A stretch of DNA of 64,000 nt from Neocallimastix lanati (nom. inval.) (Eukaryota; Neocallimastigomycota; Neocallimastigomycetes; Neocallimastigales; Neocallimastigaceae), in NCBI GenBank assembly GCA_016946835.1, contig JACVTC010000012.1, positions 137,501 through 201,500 of the forward strand, written 5' to 3'. Below are positions 1-11,439 of the stretch, one piece after another. The notes under the pieces are model-generated. The model was not told where the DNA came from. It did no database searches and worked only from the letters and a program-made list of their open reading frames with translations. The position numbers were made by a program, and so were the translations under genes. The first letter of the stretch is position 1. Each line of letters opens with the position of its first letter.

Positions 1-712
1 TTGCTAGTTTTATCATTTTCATTATTTAATATATTTGTAATTTTTATTTTCTTTAAATTCTTTGATTTGACTTCCAGTTCATCCACCTCCATATTATTAA
101 GCTTTTCTTGTTCCGCTTTACCAACAATTTTTACCTTTTTTTCTTCTGATATACTATCATCATTTATATATTCTGAAATATCATCAGAATCCATTAATTC
201 TTTACTTTTTGGTTTTTGATTACTGTAATAAACATTGGATTTCCTAGCTTCAATTCTTGATAATGTTAATTCATACAATTCACGAATAGTGATTTGTTCA
301 ACATTTTCTATTGGTTTTCTATCATAAATATCTTTACCATAACTTTTTTTTTTTTTTTTTTGGTTTTTATTATTAATATTATTTTTACAATTAATATTAT
401 TCATTTATATATATAGGTATAAAATAATTATCCAAAAGTATATCAAATAACAATAAGATAAATAAATATATAATTAATATATATTCAAAAAAACAAAATT
501 TAATTATTACAATATAAAATGATATATTTTAAAAATTTTTTGTATAAAATATTGAATTTAATATAAATTATATATTATAAACTTCATATTAATATTGGAG
601 ATGCTTACGTATATTCATATTTGACTTTTTTTTCGAAACTAACCGATTTTTTAGGTTTATTTAAATACTTTGTAAAGGGTAATATATAATCTTCTTTAAT
701 TTCATTATCCAT
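1..712 (-). CDS. Two-exon host gene, 3' end outside window; possible PP1-binding protein
   Basis: Minus-strand gene, unfinished at the window edge. Exon 1 (712-609) starts at an ATG and codes 34 residues plus two bases. A GTAAGC donor at 608 and the only nearby AG acceptor (343-344) remove 266 bp. The reading frame then continues without a stop from 342 to base 1. Around the junction the protein reads KSVSFEKKVKYEYTYGKDIYDR, seen as KSVSF, then VKYEYTYG, then YDRKPI. KSVSF fits the RVxF docking motif for protein phosphatase 1, and a V-F...TY...YDR pattern occurs in fungal regulatory proteins of that kind; this assignment is inference. Downstream comes a helical stretch (ITIRELYELTLSRIEARK), then an acidic and lysine-rich region. 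An alternative start at 402-404, inside the proposed intron, would give an N/K-rich leader, but the frame continuity of exon 1 favours splicing. Confidence 0.6.
343..608 (-). other. Predicted intron of the left-edge gene
   Basis: A GTAAGC donor begins at 608 and the AG acceptor lies at 344-343. The acceptor is preceded by an 18-A run instead of a pyrimidine tract, which is odd but may simply reflect the base composition. It is the only AG (plus-strand CT) within reach on this strand apart from one close to the donor. Splicing joins the two exons in frame. Confidence 0.55.
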
Positions 713-2425
713 TTTTGTTTTTATGAAAAAAAAAAGTTCTATCAAAATATTGTACAAAATAACTTTATTAAAAGGCTTTTATGTTTATTTTACTAAGATT
801 TTGTTTTAAAATTATTATAATTTACTTTATAAAAAAAAAATAATAAATAAATATAATTATTAATATCGTTTTATTATTATTATGATTATCGTGGTTGCTT
901 ATTAATCTAAAAGATGCTTAAGATTATTTTTAAAGATTTATTTAATTTTATTTTATATTAAAACTTTAGATTAAATTTTAATTTTTTTTTTTTTTCTTTC
1001 TTTCTTTCTTTATTTATTTTTATAAATTTACTTTATTTTATTAAATTTTTTTTATTTAATTAATTTACTTTTATCTTTTTCTTAATTTAAATTTGATTTA
1101 CTATTTAATTAATTAACTAATTATTTATTTAGTTATTTATTTATTTTTGTAGGTTTTCGGTGTATATTTTCTATTTTATTTTCTATTCTTTTGTTTTAAA
1201 ATTTGTCTATTATATTGCTTTTTTTTTTGTCTATTTTATTGCTTTTTTTTTTTTTTTTTTTTTTTTATAAATTGTTTTATTTCTTTTAATTTTCTAACAA
1301 TAATAATAATAATAATAATAATAAATTATATTTGTATTTTTATGTACTTTTCAAATATTATTTGAAAAAAAAAAAATAAAAAAAAATTCAATTTATTCTA
1401 TTATAATTGTAATTTTTCATTTATTATTATTATTATTATTATACTGATTTAACTTTAATTTTTATTATTTTTGTCTTTTTTTTTTTTTTTTTTTATTTTA
1501 TTTAATTTTTATTATTTTTGTCTTTTTTTTATTTTATTTTATTTTATTTATTTCGCTTTATTTTATTTTATTTATTTCGTTTTGTTTTATTTTTGATTTC
1601 TCTGTTTGTTTTATCTTTTAAATATTCGTGCGTTTGTACTTTGTTAACTATGAGTATAATCTAGTTAAAAAACATTTCTAATTTTATAAATTCATTGATT
1701 AAAATATAAAAAAGAAATTTCATATCAAATAAATAAAAGAAAATAATATGATTTTGCTTCCTATTTTCTTTTATTTTTCTTTAAATCTATGTATAATAAT
1801 AAAAATATTCTTTTTATTATTAATTTGAAATATATACATATATATAAAAAAAATATATATGAAAGAACGATTGATTTCTTTTATATATATATATATATTT
1901 TATTCTATATATTATTAATAAATATCAAAACTTTAAAACAAGAAAAAAAAAAATTGTTTTTTATCACTAATTCATATATTATATATAAATTTTAAATGAT
2001 ATAAAAAAAAAATAATCTAAACCATAATAATTAATAATTTATATTTAATAATAAAATAGCATATATAGAAAAGAATATTAACGTTATACAATAATAATAT
2101 TTACAATTAATTAGTACTCTACAATAATAATATATAAATAACTGATAATTAATAAATATCTAATAATAATTAATAATAAAATAATAATAAATAATAAATA
2201 ACTAATAATTAATAATAATAAATAATAAATAACTAGTAATAATAATTAATACTATACAGTGATAGACATTATGTAAAATTGAATATCTTTTGAATTATTG
2301 ATACTTTTTATTATTATTTAATTGTAAATAACATAATATAAATTTTTAAATAATCATTATTTAATTATTTCTTTTTAGTTTATAATCAATTCTTTTTTTA
2401 TTATTATTTATTAGTACTCTTATTA
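713..2425. other. Gene-poor A+T-rich stretch
   Basis: I see no convincing gene on either strand. The stretch holds T runs (about 1241-1266 and 1475-1494), a short (AAT)n run near 1301-1325 and (TTA)n near 1420-1441. The small open frame at 1789-1995 has the composition of random A+T-rich DNA. The first few hundred bases probably include the promoter of the left-edge gene, but no specific element is visible. Confidence 0.5.
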
Positions 2426-2815
2426 TTTATTATTTATTCTTTATTCTTTATTATTTATTATTTATTATTTATTATTTATTATTTATTATTTATTATTTAT
2501 TATTCAATTATTTATTATTTATTATTTATTATTTATTATTTATTATTTATTATTTATTATTTATTATTTATTATTTATTATTTATTATTTATTATTTATT
2601 ATTTATTATTTATTCTTTATTATTTATTATTTATTATTTATTATATATTATATATTATATATTATTTATTATTTATTATTTATTATTTATTATTTATTAT
2701 TTATTATTTATTATTTATTATTTATTATTTATTTTTTATTTTTTATTATTCAATTATTTATTATTTATTATTTATTATTTATTATTTATTATTCAATTAT
2801 TTATTATTTAATAAA
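2426..2815. repeat. (TTATTTA)n heptamer array
   Basis: Tandem array of the 7-bp unit TTATTTA with occasional variants (TTCTTTA, TTATATA). ATTCAATTATTTA interruptions occur near 2502 and 2747. The same unit and the same interruption occur in the arrays at 2990-3262 and 41905-42125. Confidence 0.85.
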
Positions 2816-2989
2816 AAAAAATAATAATAAAATTATTTGTGTAACATAACCATGTTGAAACTTAAAAAATTATAAAATTTTTATAAATGTTTACATGTTG
2901 TGGTATATTATTAATTAATTAATAATATATATTAAATCAATATAACTAATTAAATGTAAATTAAATGTAACAACAACTAAAAATATAAA

Positions 2990-3262
2990 TTATTATTTAT
3001 TATTTATTATTATTTATTATTTATTATTTATTATTATTTATTATATATTATTTATTATTTATTATTAATTATTTATTATTTATTATTTATTATTTATTAT
3101 TTATTATTTATTATTTATTATTTATTATTTATTATTTACTATTTAGTTATTTATTATTTATTATTTATTATTTATTATTCAATTATTTATTATTATTTTT
3201 TTATTTATTATTTATTATTTATTATTTATTATTTATTATTTATTATTTATTATTCAATTATT
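2990..3262. repeat. (TTATTTA)n heptamer array, second block
   Basis: Same heptamer family as 2426-2815, with ATTCAATTATTTA interruptions near 3177 and 3252. The two blocks are separated by about 170 bp of non-repetitive A+T-rich sequence. Confidence 0.8.
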
Positions 3263-3492
3263 TATTATTATTTTTTAAGGTATTATTAAGTGAAATATTT
3301 CAACAATTAATATTTATTATTTAATACTAATTTAACACTATTTAATACTAATTTAATTTAATACTATTTAACTATTAATTATTTTATACTAATTTAATAC
3401 TCTTTTAATACAAAGTAGTTCATAATGATATAACTATTATTTAATACTATTTAGCGATTAATTATTTAATAATACTTGACCATTAATACTAT

Positions 3493-3568
3493 TTTCATAG
3501 GATTATTTCAATTTTGAGTCATTCGCTCTTACTACTATTTCATAGGATTATTTCAATTTTGAGTCATT
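3493..3568. repeat. 31-bp direct repeat pair
   Basis: The 31-bp sequence beginning TTTCATAGGATTATTTCAAT and ending GAGTCATT occurs at 3493-3523 and again at 3538-3568, 45 bp apart. It has more G and C than its surroundings and lies just before the unexplained G+C island at about 3600-3665. Function unknown. Confidence 0.8.
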
Positions 3569-4242
3569 TGCAGTAGTAGGAGAGAAGAAAAAAAAAATTT
3601 TTTTAATTATGTTCCACGCTGGCTGCTGTTACACCAAACCATTTTTCAATTAGCTTCGATGGAGTGATTGATTGATTTTTATATTAAAAAAATTTTTTTT
3701 TTTTTTTTTTTTAGATTTCATTTTAAAATAGTGGACAAAAAAATATAAAAAAAATTTTTTTTATATTAAATTAATCTATTTCAATCTATTTTTAACTAAA
3801 TAAATAAATGAATATTTAAATAAATAAATAAAATTTAATAATAAAATTAAATAAATAATTAAATAATTGAATAATAAAATAATAAATAATAAATAATAAA
3901 ATAAATTATTTATGGATTTAACTTTATTATTTATTTTTTATTATTTATTATTGATTTAATTATTTAATAATAATTTTTATTATTTAATTTTAATATTTAA
4001 TTATTTATTATTTAATTATTTATTATTTAATAAATAATATTTCTACTATTAAATTTTATTTTTATATATTGCAATCAATAGTTAATATATGAATTCAATA
4101 TATTTGGTATAAAATAAATTAATTATGAATAAAAATTTATATTAAATTTTTATATTAAATAAATAATGATTTAAAGAGATAATTAAAGATAATATATTAC
4201 AATAGATTGATAATATATATAGATTTAATAATTTAATTTATT

Positions 4243-4273
<31 letters not shown>

Positions 4274-5046
4274 TTTTTTTAATTTATTTTTATTTAATCA
4301 TGATAAGTGTTATTTTATATGAAGTTTTATTAATGAGGTTATTTATGATAAATATGAATTGGTTATTAGCTATGTTCTATATAATGAAATTTACATCTAT
4401 TTATACTAAAAATGTGGCTTGTTCTAGATTACTTTTAATTAATTACATTATATTATGTTTATATTAATAATTTATATTATTATTATTCTAGATTCATTTA
4501 ATATATAAATTCACATATTGTAACAATAAGAACTTTTAATTTTTTTTTTTAATATTAGAATTAGTATTAATCATGAAATAGATTTAAAAAGTGAATAGTT
4601 ATGCACTTTAATTATTTTTTTCATCATTTTTATGAAAAAAAAATGTTCCTTATTCTAATAAAATAATAGAACTATATTATATATACCATTATTTTTAAGA
4701 GTAGCAAAAAAAAAAAAAAAAAAAAACATCGATTTCACATCAATTGGTTTTTAATGATTTTTTTGGAATTTTTTTTTTTTTTTCACATAATTTTCATACC
4801 CATTATTTTCAATATAAATTTTGTAATTCATTGTTTATTGCATCTTTTTCATTTAATTAAGAAATGTTAATTCCATTATTTTTTTTTTTTTTTAGAAAAT
4901 TTATAAAAATTAAAAGTTATTAAAATATTATATTTTAAACCTTTATCAGATCTTACCTACCTTTTTATTGTAATTAACAAGAATTTTTTTTTTTTTATCA
5001 GAAGTTTATAAAACTCTAATAAATTTCTTTTTTTTTTTTTTTTTTT
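3569..5046. other. No gene recognised; small G+C island at 3600-3665
   Basis: Mostly A+T-rich DNA with T runs. The island near 3600-3665 can be read on the minus strand as the end of a protein (ITPSKLIEKWFGVTAASVEHN then stop). I found no in-frame extension or acceptor to support a gene, so I leave it uncalled. The rest (3666-5046) shows nothing beyond homopolymers and short direct repeats. Confidence 0.4.
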
Positions 5047-5169
5047 GTACTACCTCAGATTTATGTTTATGTAAATATAAATCTAGCATTTTTCTACCTC
5101 ATCATAATAATTATAGTAGCATAGTAAAATAAAATAAAAAAAAAAAATTTTTTTTCTATAAAATGATAG

Positions 5170-5175
5170 AAAAAA
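5170..5175 (-). terminator. Pol III terminator of tRNA-iMet copy 1
   Basis: Six T residues on the minus strand, 9 nt after the tRNA 3' end, the usual place for a Pol III oligo-T terminator. Confidence 0.8.
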
Positions 5176-5184
5176 TTGATCATT

Positions 5185-5256
5185 TAGCAGCGGTATGTTT
5201 CGATCATACGACCTGTGGGTTATGAGCCCACCACGCTTCCACTGCGCTACGCTGCT
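5185..5256 (-). tRNA. Initiator tRNA-Met (CAU), copy 1
   Basis: 72-nt cloverleaf on the minus strand. It has a 7-bp acceptor stem (AGCAGCG with CGCTGCT) plus discriminator A, D stem GCGC/GCGT, anticodon stem GTGGG/CCCAC with loop CTCATAA (anticodon CAT), a 5-nt variable loop, and T stem GTATG/CATAC with loop ATCGAAA. The A1:U72 pair, the three G:C pairs below the anticodon loop and the T-loop A54 in place of T54 are hallmarks of eukaryotic initiator tRNA. It has no intron. A T6 terminator follows, and an LTR element starts 14 nt upstream of the 5' end. Confidence 0.95.
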
Positions 5257-5269
5257 TTGCTTGAATTTT

Positions 5270-6047
5270 TGTAATACAGAATGAACAAATAATACTAATT
5301 GTGCTAGAATAATATAAATTATTCTAACCTTATAGATTATTCTATTCTATATAATTGGAACTTTCCAATATTCTTCAAATATCACTAAATAAAAATCATA
5401 AGTTAATAAATCACTAATTAACTTATAATTCCTTTTTGAATTATCGATCCGATTCCATTATAATGTATTAAAAATCTTTAGCCAAGAATATTGTCCTTGC
5501 CCACTTAATATATTAATATTATATTTCTTTTGTATTATGTTATATTGAAAATAATCAAATCTATTTAATTAGTTATTAAAATTTTCGTTATCAATTTAAA
5601 TTTATTTTTAATTACTAAATTTAACTAAACCACAATAAAATATTCTGTATAATCTCTTTATTTTTATTTTATATATATTAGTATTAAACTATTATTAAAT
5701 AATTAATAATTCAATAATATATAACTACTATTTATAACAATAATATTATTAACTAAAATAATAATTCAATTTCAATTTAAATGTTTTATTTATAAAAATA
5801 ATTAGTAATTAGTTTATTAAAAAAATAGTTAGGCTTTACAAATTTTAAATTGATAAAAAAATATAAATACATGTAATTTTAGTGAAATAAAATATAATCA
5901 ATAACTTTCTTTTTATTAAATAAATAATTATATTATTATTTTTCTTTAATAAATTTAAATAAATAAATATTGATTTTAAAACAAATTATTTTTTTTTGTA
6001 ATTTTATTATTTGTGTTAATTATTATTATATATAATAAATTAATACA
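5270..6047 (+). repeat. Family A 5' LTR
   Basis: Begins TGTAATACAGAATGAAC and matches the copies at 11440-12225 and 12718-13499 over about 750 bp. The match stops near 6030; the end at 6047 is an estimate. It rests on a terminal CA followed shortly by TGGGGATAAAAT, a possible primer-binding site. The beginning (GAATGAACAAATAAT, later GGAACTTTCC) is also shared with the LTR at 28310. Confidence 0.75.
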
Positions 6048-6507
6048 TTGGGGATAAAATTATAATATTAATAAATAATTTTTCTAATAAAACAAAAAAT
6101 TTTTTTTTAAAAAACAATTTTTATATTTTTAACTAATTATTATTAATTGTTAAAAATATTAATTAATATTAAATTAAACTAATATTCGTGCATAGATTTC
6201 CGGGTTAAGTTTATCCTACATAGTAATTGGGCTAGTAGGCTCTGGACTGCTATTTTTTATATTGAAAATAGTAACCGTGGCACACGCGTGGCATGACACC
6301 TTTCAAGAGGTAAGCTGCACGTCAGACAGTGTGTACTATCAGATTGCACGATTATTATAATTTAATAAGTGATTAATAATAATAAATAATTAATAATTTT
6401 ATTAGTTAAAAGATTTATTTTTTTTAATTTTTTTTTATTTTTACTTTTTTATAACAATTTATACATTACGAGGTTTAGCATTCTATAGATACAATAAATT
6501 TTATTTT
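6048..6507 (+). other. Family A leader with G+C-rich island
   Basis: Non-coding leader between the 5' LTR and gag. Bases 6188-6350 are markedly richer in G and C than the rest. They include a CTATTTT/AAAATAG hairpin (about 6270-6292) and a CACGCGTG palindrome. A structured packaging or translation signal is possible but is inference. No tRNA-like fold was found. Confidence 0.5.
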
Positions 6508-7425
6508 ATGAGAACATCCAGTACTTCCAGTACTCCAACAGAGAGTACTCCAGAAAGTAAGCTTAGCTTCAGAGAATTAAAGAAAGAATTAAAAGATTTT
6601 GAAAAGCTTACTAAACAAAACCTTGACATCAACTCCTGGGCAAATGAGTTAAAGGCATGGATAAAATACCAACATATCAAGGATCCTGAAACTATTTTTA
6701 CTGCTTGTATATTAACGGCTTCTGGAGAACCAAGAGAAATTATCCAAGAACTAGAAGATGGAAATGACCTTACTGAAGATGAAGATTCTGATTTCGATAG
6801 CGATAGTGAAGGAGAAGATGATGAAGAAAGTGAATCTACTACCACCTACCCAAGCCTTGATGAAATCATAAATCATCTGAAGACTTTCTATGGACTTAAA
6901 GAAGATCAAACCAACTTGTTACGAGAATTGCGTTCCATGAAAATAAAGAAGAACGAGAAAGTTAAAGATTTTAATGTCCGTTATAGATCTTTGTACCATA
7001 AATTGGATAAAAAGAGAAGAAGAAAAATTAGTGTTTTAGATTATGCAGATTCCTTAACCAATAATCCTGACGCATGGAGAAAGGTTATGCTTAAAGACCA
7101 TATTTCTATTACCAAAGCATTCGCTATAGCTGAAAAAGTTGATCGTTTATCTATTAAAAATAGTACTGAATATTATGATAAGACTCGTTACAATCTCCTT
7201 AACTCTAAAAGTAATTTTAATAAGAACATTTCAAATGATTTTAACAAACCAAAAACCCACAAAAATGTATCTATAGAAAATCTCACTAACAAGATGAAAG
7301 AAATGAAAATTAGTACTTGCTGGTTTTGTAGCAATGAAGGACATACCAAACGAAACTGTCCTAAATTAAATTCTATATTGGAAAATAACCGCAAGAAGTT
7401 TTATGAAAATTATTTAAACCACTAA
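6508..7425 (+). CDS. Gag of family A element
   Basis: A 305-residue gag-like protein. The N-terminal half carries a retrotransposon capsid-type region (LRSMKIKKNEKVKDFNVRY near residue 145, then LDYADSL). A short acidic serine-rich stretch lies near residues 90-115. A C-terminal zinc knuckle CWFCSNEGHTKRNC (CX2CX4HX4C) sits near residue 275. The frame looks whole. It ends a few codons after a slippery heptamer, so pol is expected to be made as a gag-pol fusion by -1 frameshifting. Confidence 0.85.
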   Translation: MRTSSTSSTPTESTPESKLSFRELKKELKDFEKLTKQNLDINSWANELKAWIKYQHIKDPETIFTACILTASGEPREIIQELEDGNDLTEDEDSDFDSDSEGEDDEESESTTTYPSLDEIINHLKTFYGLKEDQTNLLRELRSMKIKKNEKVKDFNVRYRSLYHKLDKKRRRKISVLDYADSLTNNPDAWRKVMLKDHISITKAFAIAEKVDRLSIKNSTEYYDKTRYNLLNSKSNFNKNISNDFNKPKTHKNVSIENLTNKMKEMKISTCWFCSNEGHTKRNCPKLNSILENNRKKFYENYLNH

Positions 7426-7445
7426 AAGGGAGTAGAAGCACTCCC
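7413..7445 (+). promoter_or_regulatory. Programmed -1 frameshift signal, family A
   Basis: TTTAAAC at 7413-7419 lies in the correct phase (TAT TTA AAC) two codons before the gag stop. After 8 nt comes a perfect 6-bp hairpin, GGGAGT (7428-7433) with ACTCCC (7440-7445). This is the standard slippery site, spacer and stem-loop layout. The pol frame is open in -1 phase from here. Confidence 0.8.
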
Positions 7446-10400
7446 ATCGTCAAAAAAATTGCTTCAGTCTGCCATCGTCCCAAAACAGTTGACTTAAAAG
7501 AAGATGATGATTATGAAGAAATTGCTGATTTCCAAGAAGGTACTACTACGGATTATTACGAAGATTTTGATGATGAGTCGGATGGTTCCAAAGAATTGGA
7601 TTACTTAGTAAACGTTATAAAGAGAAAGGCAAATCCTAAAGATGAAGAGACTAGTGACCAAAGAGGAAAGAGGGTTCACCGTAGTCTAAGAGATGATCCT
7701 AAGCCAATAGTTACTCCAGGTTTACGAAAACAAAAAGAAAATCAATTAAGGGGAACATCGCGACCAGTCAAAAAGCCAACAACTCAATTACATCCTTCGA
7801 TTATGGCTCAACCCAGAATAGAGAAAGAAAAGAGGATTGAGAAAGAGCTAAGAGATAAGGAAAGAGCTAGTACTAGTACTTCTGTGGAAAATAATAAAAA
7901 TAGTAATGTTAATATTATTAATGAAGAAACTTCTCATGAAGGAAATAATTCTAAACAAACTTTAAATAAATTAATTCAAGAAAAATCATCAGAAAAGTCA
8001 ACTGAAATTATGCCAACTAGAATTCCAAAAAGAATACAAATGCAAACTGATTGTGATAGTTATGACGTGATCAAAGATTTAAACTCCAGTAATTGCAATA
8101 CTACATTTGGACAATTATTGGACGTTGCTCCAAAGATACGGTCTCAAGTATCACAAGGACTTAAATTAGAAAAGAATAATACTAAAATTTCAGGTGCAGT
8201 GGATAATATGTGTGCTACTACAATAATAACGAACAATATAGATCATACATATAAAAGTAAACATCATGAACCACAAGAAGATGATATTGCTATGGTTGAT
8301 GTAATAGTAGATGGAGTTCGTGGTAAGGCTTTAATAGATTCATGTAGCAACTTAAGTATTATCACAAAGCAATTTTTAGATAAATTACCTTATCAGTATG
8401 AACCTATAGGAGTTAGTGCAGGACGAATACGTTTAGCAACGATGAATGATGATTACTCAGAAGATGTGTTAATCAAAGTTCCCGTAAAAATTAATGAACT
8501 AGAACTACTTGTTACGTGTAGAATTATAGACAAGGAGGATCCATTCTATGATATATTAATCAACCTCAAAACTCAAATTGATAACCAGTTATTTATACAT
8601 CCAATTAGATATAGTCTTTGTCGATTTAATGATCAAGGTTTAATTGAAGAAATTGCACCTATTAATAATGAATATGATGACGAAGAAAAATTATTATGTG
8701 TAATCAAAGCATTGAATCACCAAGAAGCTAAGCAACAATTGAAAACGATTGAAGGATTACCACCCATAAAATATATATATGACACAGTTTTTCAAAGTAC
8801 AATTAATTCAAATTATAGAGAAGCTATTACTAAATTACTTGAAGAATATATTGATATAATTGCAACTTCTTCTGAAGAATTAACACCTTCAGATTTATCA
8901 CCACACAAAATTATTCTTAAGGAAGGAGTTAAACCTATTAAACAAAAATTTTATCGACTTAGTAAATTAAAAACAGATATCTTAAAAGAAGAATTAACCA
9001 AACTCATATATAAACGATTAATTGAACCTTCATGTTCAGAATGGTCATCACCAGTAGTACTTGTGCCTAAAAAGAACGGTAAATGGCGCCTGTGTATTGA
9101 CTATAGGAAAGTAAATGAAGCAACTAAGAAGGATTCTTATTCTTTACCAAATATTGAGGAAATTTTTGATAGCTTAGATGGAGCAAAAATCTTCTCAACA
9201 TTAGATCTTTATTCCGGTTATCATCAAATATTAATGGATGATGATAGTGTTGAAATCACTACCTTTACAACTAAGTTCGGAAACTACCAATTCAAGGTAA
9301 TGCCCTTCGGTTTAACAGGTGCTCCAGCTACATTCCAAAGAGAAATGAACCGTATACTATTTCCCTTAATAGGAAAATGCGTCTATAACTTTATCGATGA
9401 TATTTTAATCTACTCAAGAACTGAAGAAGAACACCTAGAACATCTTAAACAAGTCTTAGAAATATTCAAGGAACATAAGTTAAAAATCAATATCTAAAAG
9501 TGTTCTTTCATGCAAACTGAAGTAGAAGTACTTGGACATAAAGTATCCTCAGAAGGTTTAAGTCCATTGGAAAACAAAGTTGAAGCTATTAAAGAATGGA
9601 AGGCTCCCTCTAACATTCACGAACTTCGATCATTTTTAGGAGCCATTGGATATTATAGAAATTTTATTAAGAACTTTGCAAAAGTTACTGCTCCTCTCTG
9701 TACTCTATTAAGAAAAGGTATTAAGTTTGAATGGAAAAAGGAACAAGAAGAAAGTTTTAAAATTCTTAAGGAAAGATTAATCAATGCCCCAATATTAAGA
9801 TTTCCTAGATTTGATAGAGAATTTATTATAAGAACAGATGCTTCCTATGATGGAATAGGCGGTGTGCTTTTACAAAAGGATGATGAAACTGGAAAGGAGC
9901 ATCCGGTTCATTATATTAGTAGAAGTTTATCTAAATCGGAAAAGAATTATGGAATTACGGATCTAGAAGGTGCTGCTCTAATTTACTGATTTAATAAATT
10001 AAAATCTTATATTATGGGAAATCCTAAGCAAACTATAGTATATACAGATCATAGACCATTAATCGGATTACTTAAAAGTAAGGAACCACAAAATTCTCGT
10101 CATACTAGATGGTGTTTGACTGTCAGTATGTTAGGAATTGATTTACGATATGAAACTGGAAAGAATAATGTTGTCGCAGATGCTTTATCAAGAATGAAAA
10201 ATGAAAAAGAAAAAGTTGTCTTAACAACACAAATTATCAAGGAACAAGATGAAAACCTGCTTTCAAGAACCATTAAGGAATTTATTGAAGAAAAATTTAC
10301 GACAATTGATGGTGTGGACTACTTTGTTGATGGCAATAATTATAGAAAATTAGTTACAGATACAAAAGAAAAACTTCAATTAATTTTTCAAGCACACAGT

Positions 10401-11414
10401 ATAGGACACGAAGGCTATTACAAGACATACCAACGTTTGAAAAAGAGCTACTATTGGAACAATATGGTTAATGACATTAAGCGAATTATAGGTAAATGTG
10501 AAAAATGTCAATTAAATAAATCTCAACCATACCCTGAACCAACGGAAGATAAACCAACTGAAGTGGAAGGACCATTTACACACTTAGGATTGGACATTAT
10601 AGGACCTCTAAGTAAAACCAGAAATAATAATCAATATATAATCGTTGTGGTTGATTATTTTACTAAATGGGTTGAGGCAGAGCCCACTGAAAATGTTACT
10701 TCTCAGGATGTGATAAAATTTTTAATTAATGTATTTGCTCGACACGGTGTACCTCAAATTATCACTACTGATAATGGAACACAATTTACATCAGATATGA
10801 CAAAAATCTTCCTTGATTTATATGATGTATATGTTAAATTTATCACTCCATATCATCCTGAAAGCAATGGTTTAGTTGAGAATCGTAATAAAGAAATTGG
10901 AAAATTATTACGATTACTAGGACAACAACACAAAGAATGGGATGAAATTTTACCATCTGTACTTTGGGCTTTAAGAACTACTAAAAACTCAATCACCAAC
11001 CATTCAAGTTTTGAATTAGTTTATGGAAGGGAGGACCAACAACCTTTTGACATTGCTGCCAGACCAACTAAGGGTATAAATAAGTCTTCTGACGAAATTC
11101 TACTGGAAAAATTTGTATCACACTACCAATGGGTAATGGAGGCCGCATCTAATATCAAAAATGCTTCGAAGTATTGGGCTACTAGGAGAGAAGAAAAGAC
11201 CAGTATGAATCAAGCTAAAAGAATAAAACCAGGTGATTTAGTACTAGTAAGAAACTTTAATCGAACTAAATTAGAACCTTATTTTGTTGGACCTATGAAA
11301 GTGGTAAAGAAACAATTCAATACAGTCACTTTAGCCGATCCTGCTACTAATATACAAATGAATCGTAATGTTCATTTGAAAAATATTGTCAAGTTTAACT
11401 CAGCTTCTACCTAG
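7420..11414 (+). pseudogene. Pol region of family A element (broken)
   Basis: Entered in the -1 frame from gag. Domains in order: a lysine-rich linker; an aspartic-protease-like segment with ALIDSCSNLS (about 8325-8360); reverse transcriptase with KKNGKWRLCIDYRKVN, LDLYSGYHQI, MPFGLTGAPATFQ and a DD motif (about 9070-9420); RNase H (RTDASYDGIGGVLLQ, about 9830-9880); integrase with an HHCC zinc-binding head (GHEGYYKTYQRL then CEKCQLNK), a catalytic-core D in LDIIGPL and TDNGTQF, and a C-terminal RTKLEPYFVGP module near 11270. The order places it in the Ty3/gypsy group. It carries about two breaks and is not expected to make a full polyprotein. Confidence 0.85.
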
Positions 11415-11439
11415 CTTGAGTCTTAGCGGGGGCATCTTA

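Larger units (their letters stand above)
5047..5269. repeat. tRNA-iMet unit, copy 1 of a duplicated segment
   Basis: From GTACTACCTCAG at 5047 to the LTR junction at 5269, this matches 24412-24720 almost base for base, including the tRNA gene and about 130 bp of its 3' flank. The other copy is longer because a unit containing ATATCCTAATAAAAT is repeated three times there. This shows a segmental duplication of the tRNA locus before the LTR piles grew on each copy. Confidence 0.85.

Noticed and set aside
1789-1995. 68-residue frame
   Set aside because: Composition of random A+T-rich DNA (I, Y, K, N) with no motif.
6501-6845. Serine-rich minus-strand frame over family A gag
   Set aside because: Antisense of gag codons; no support.
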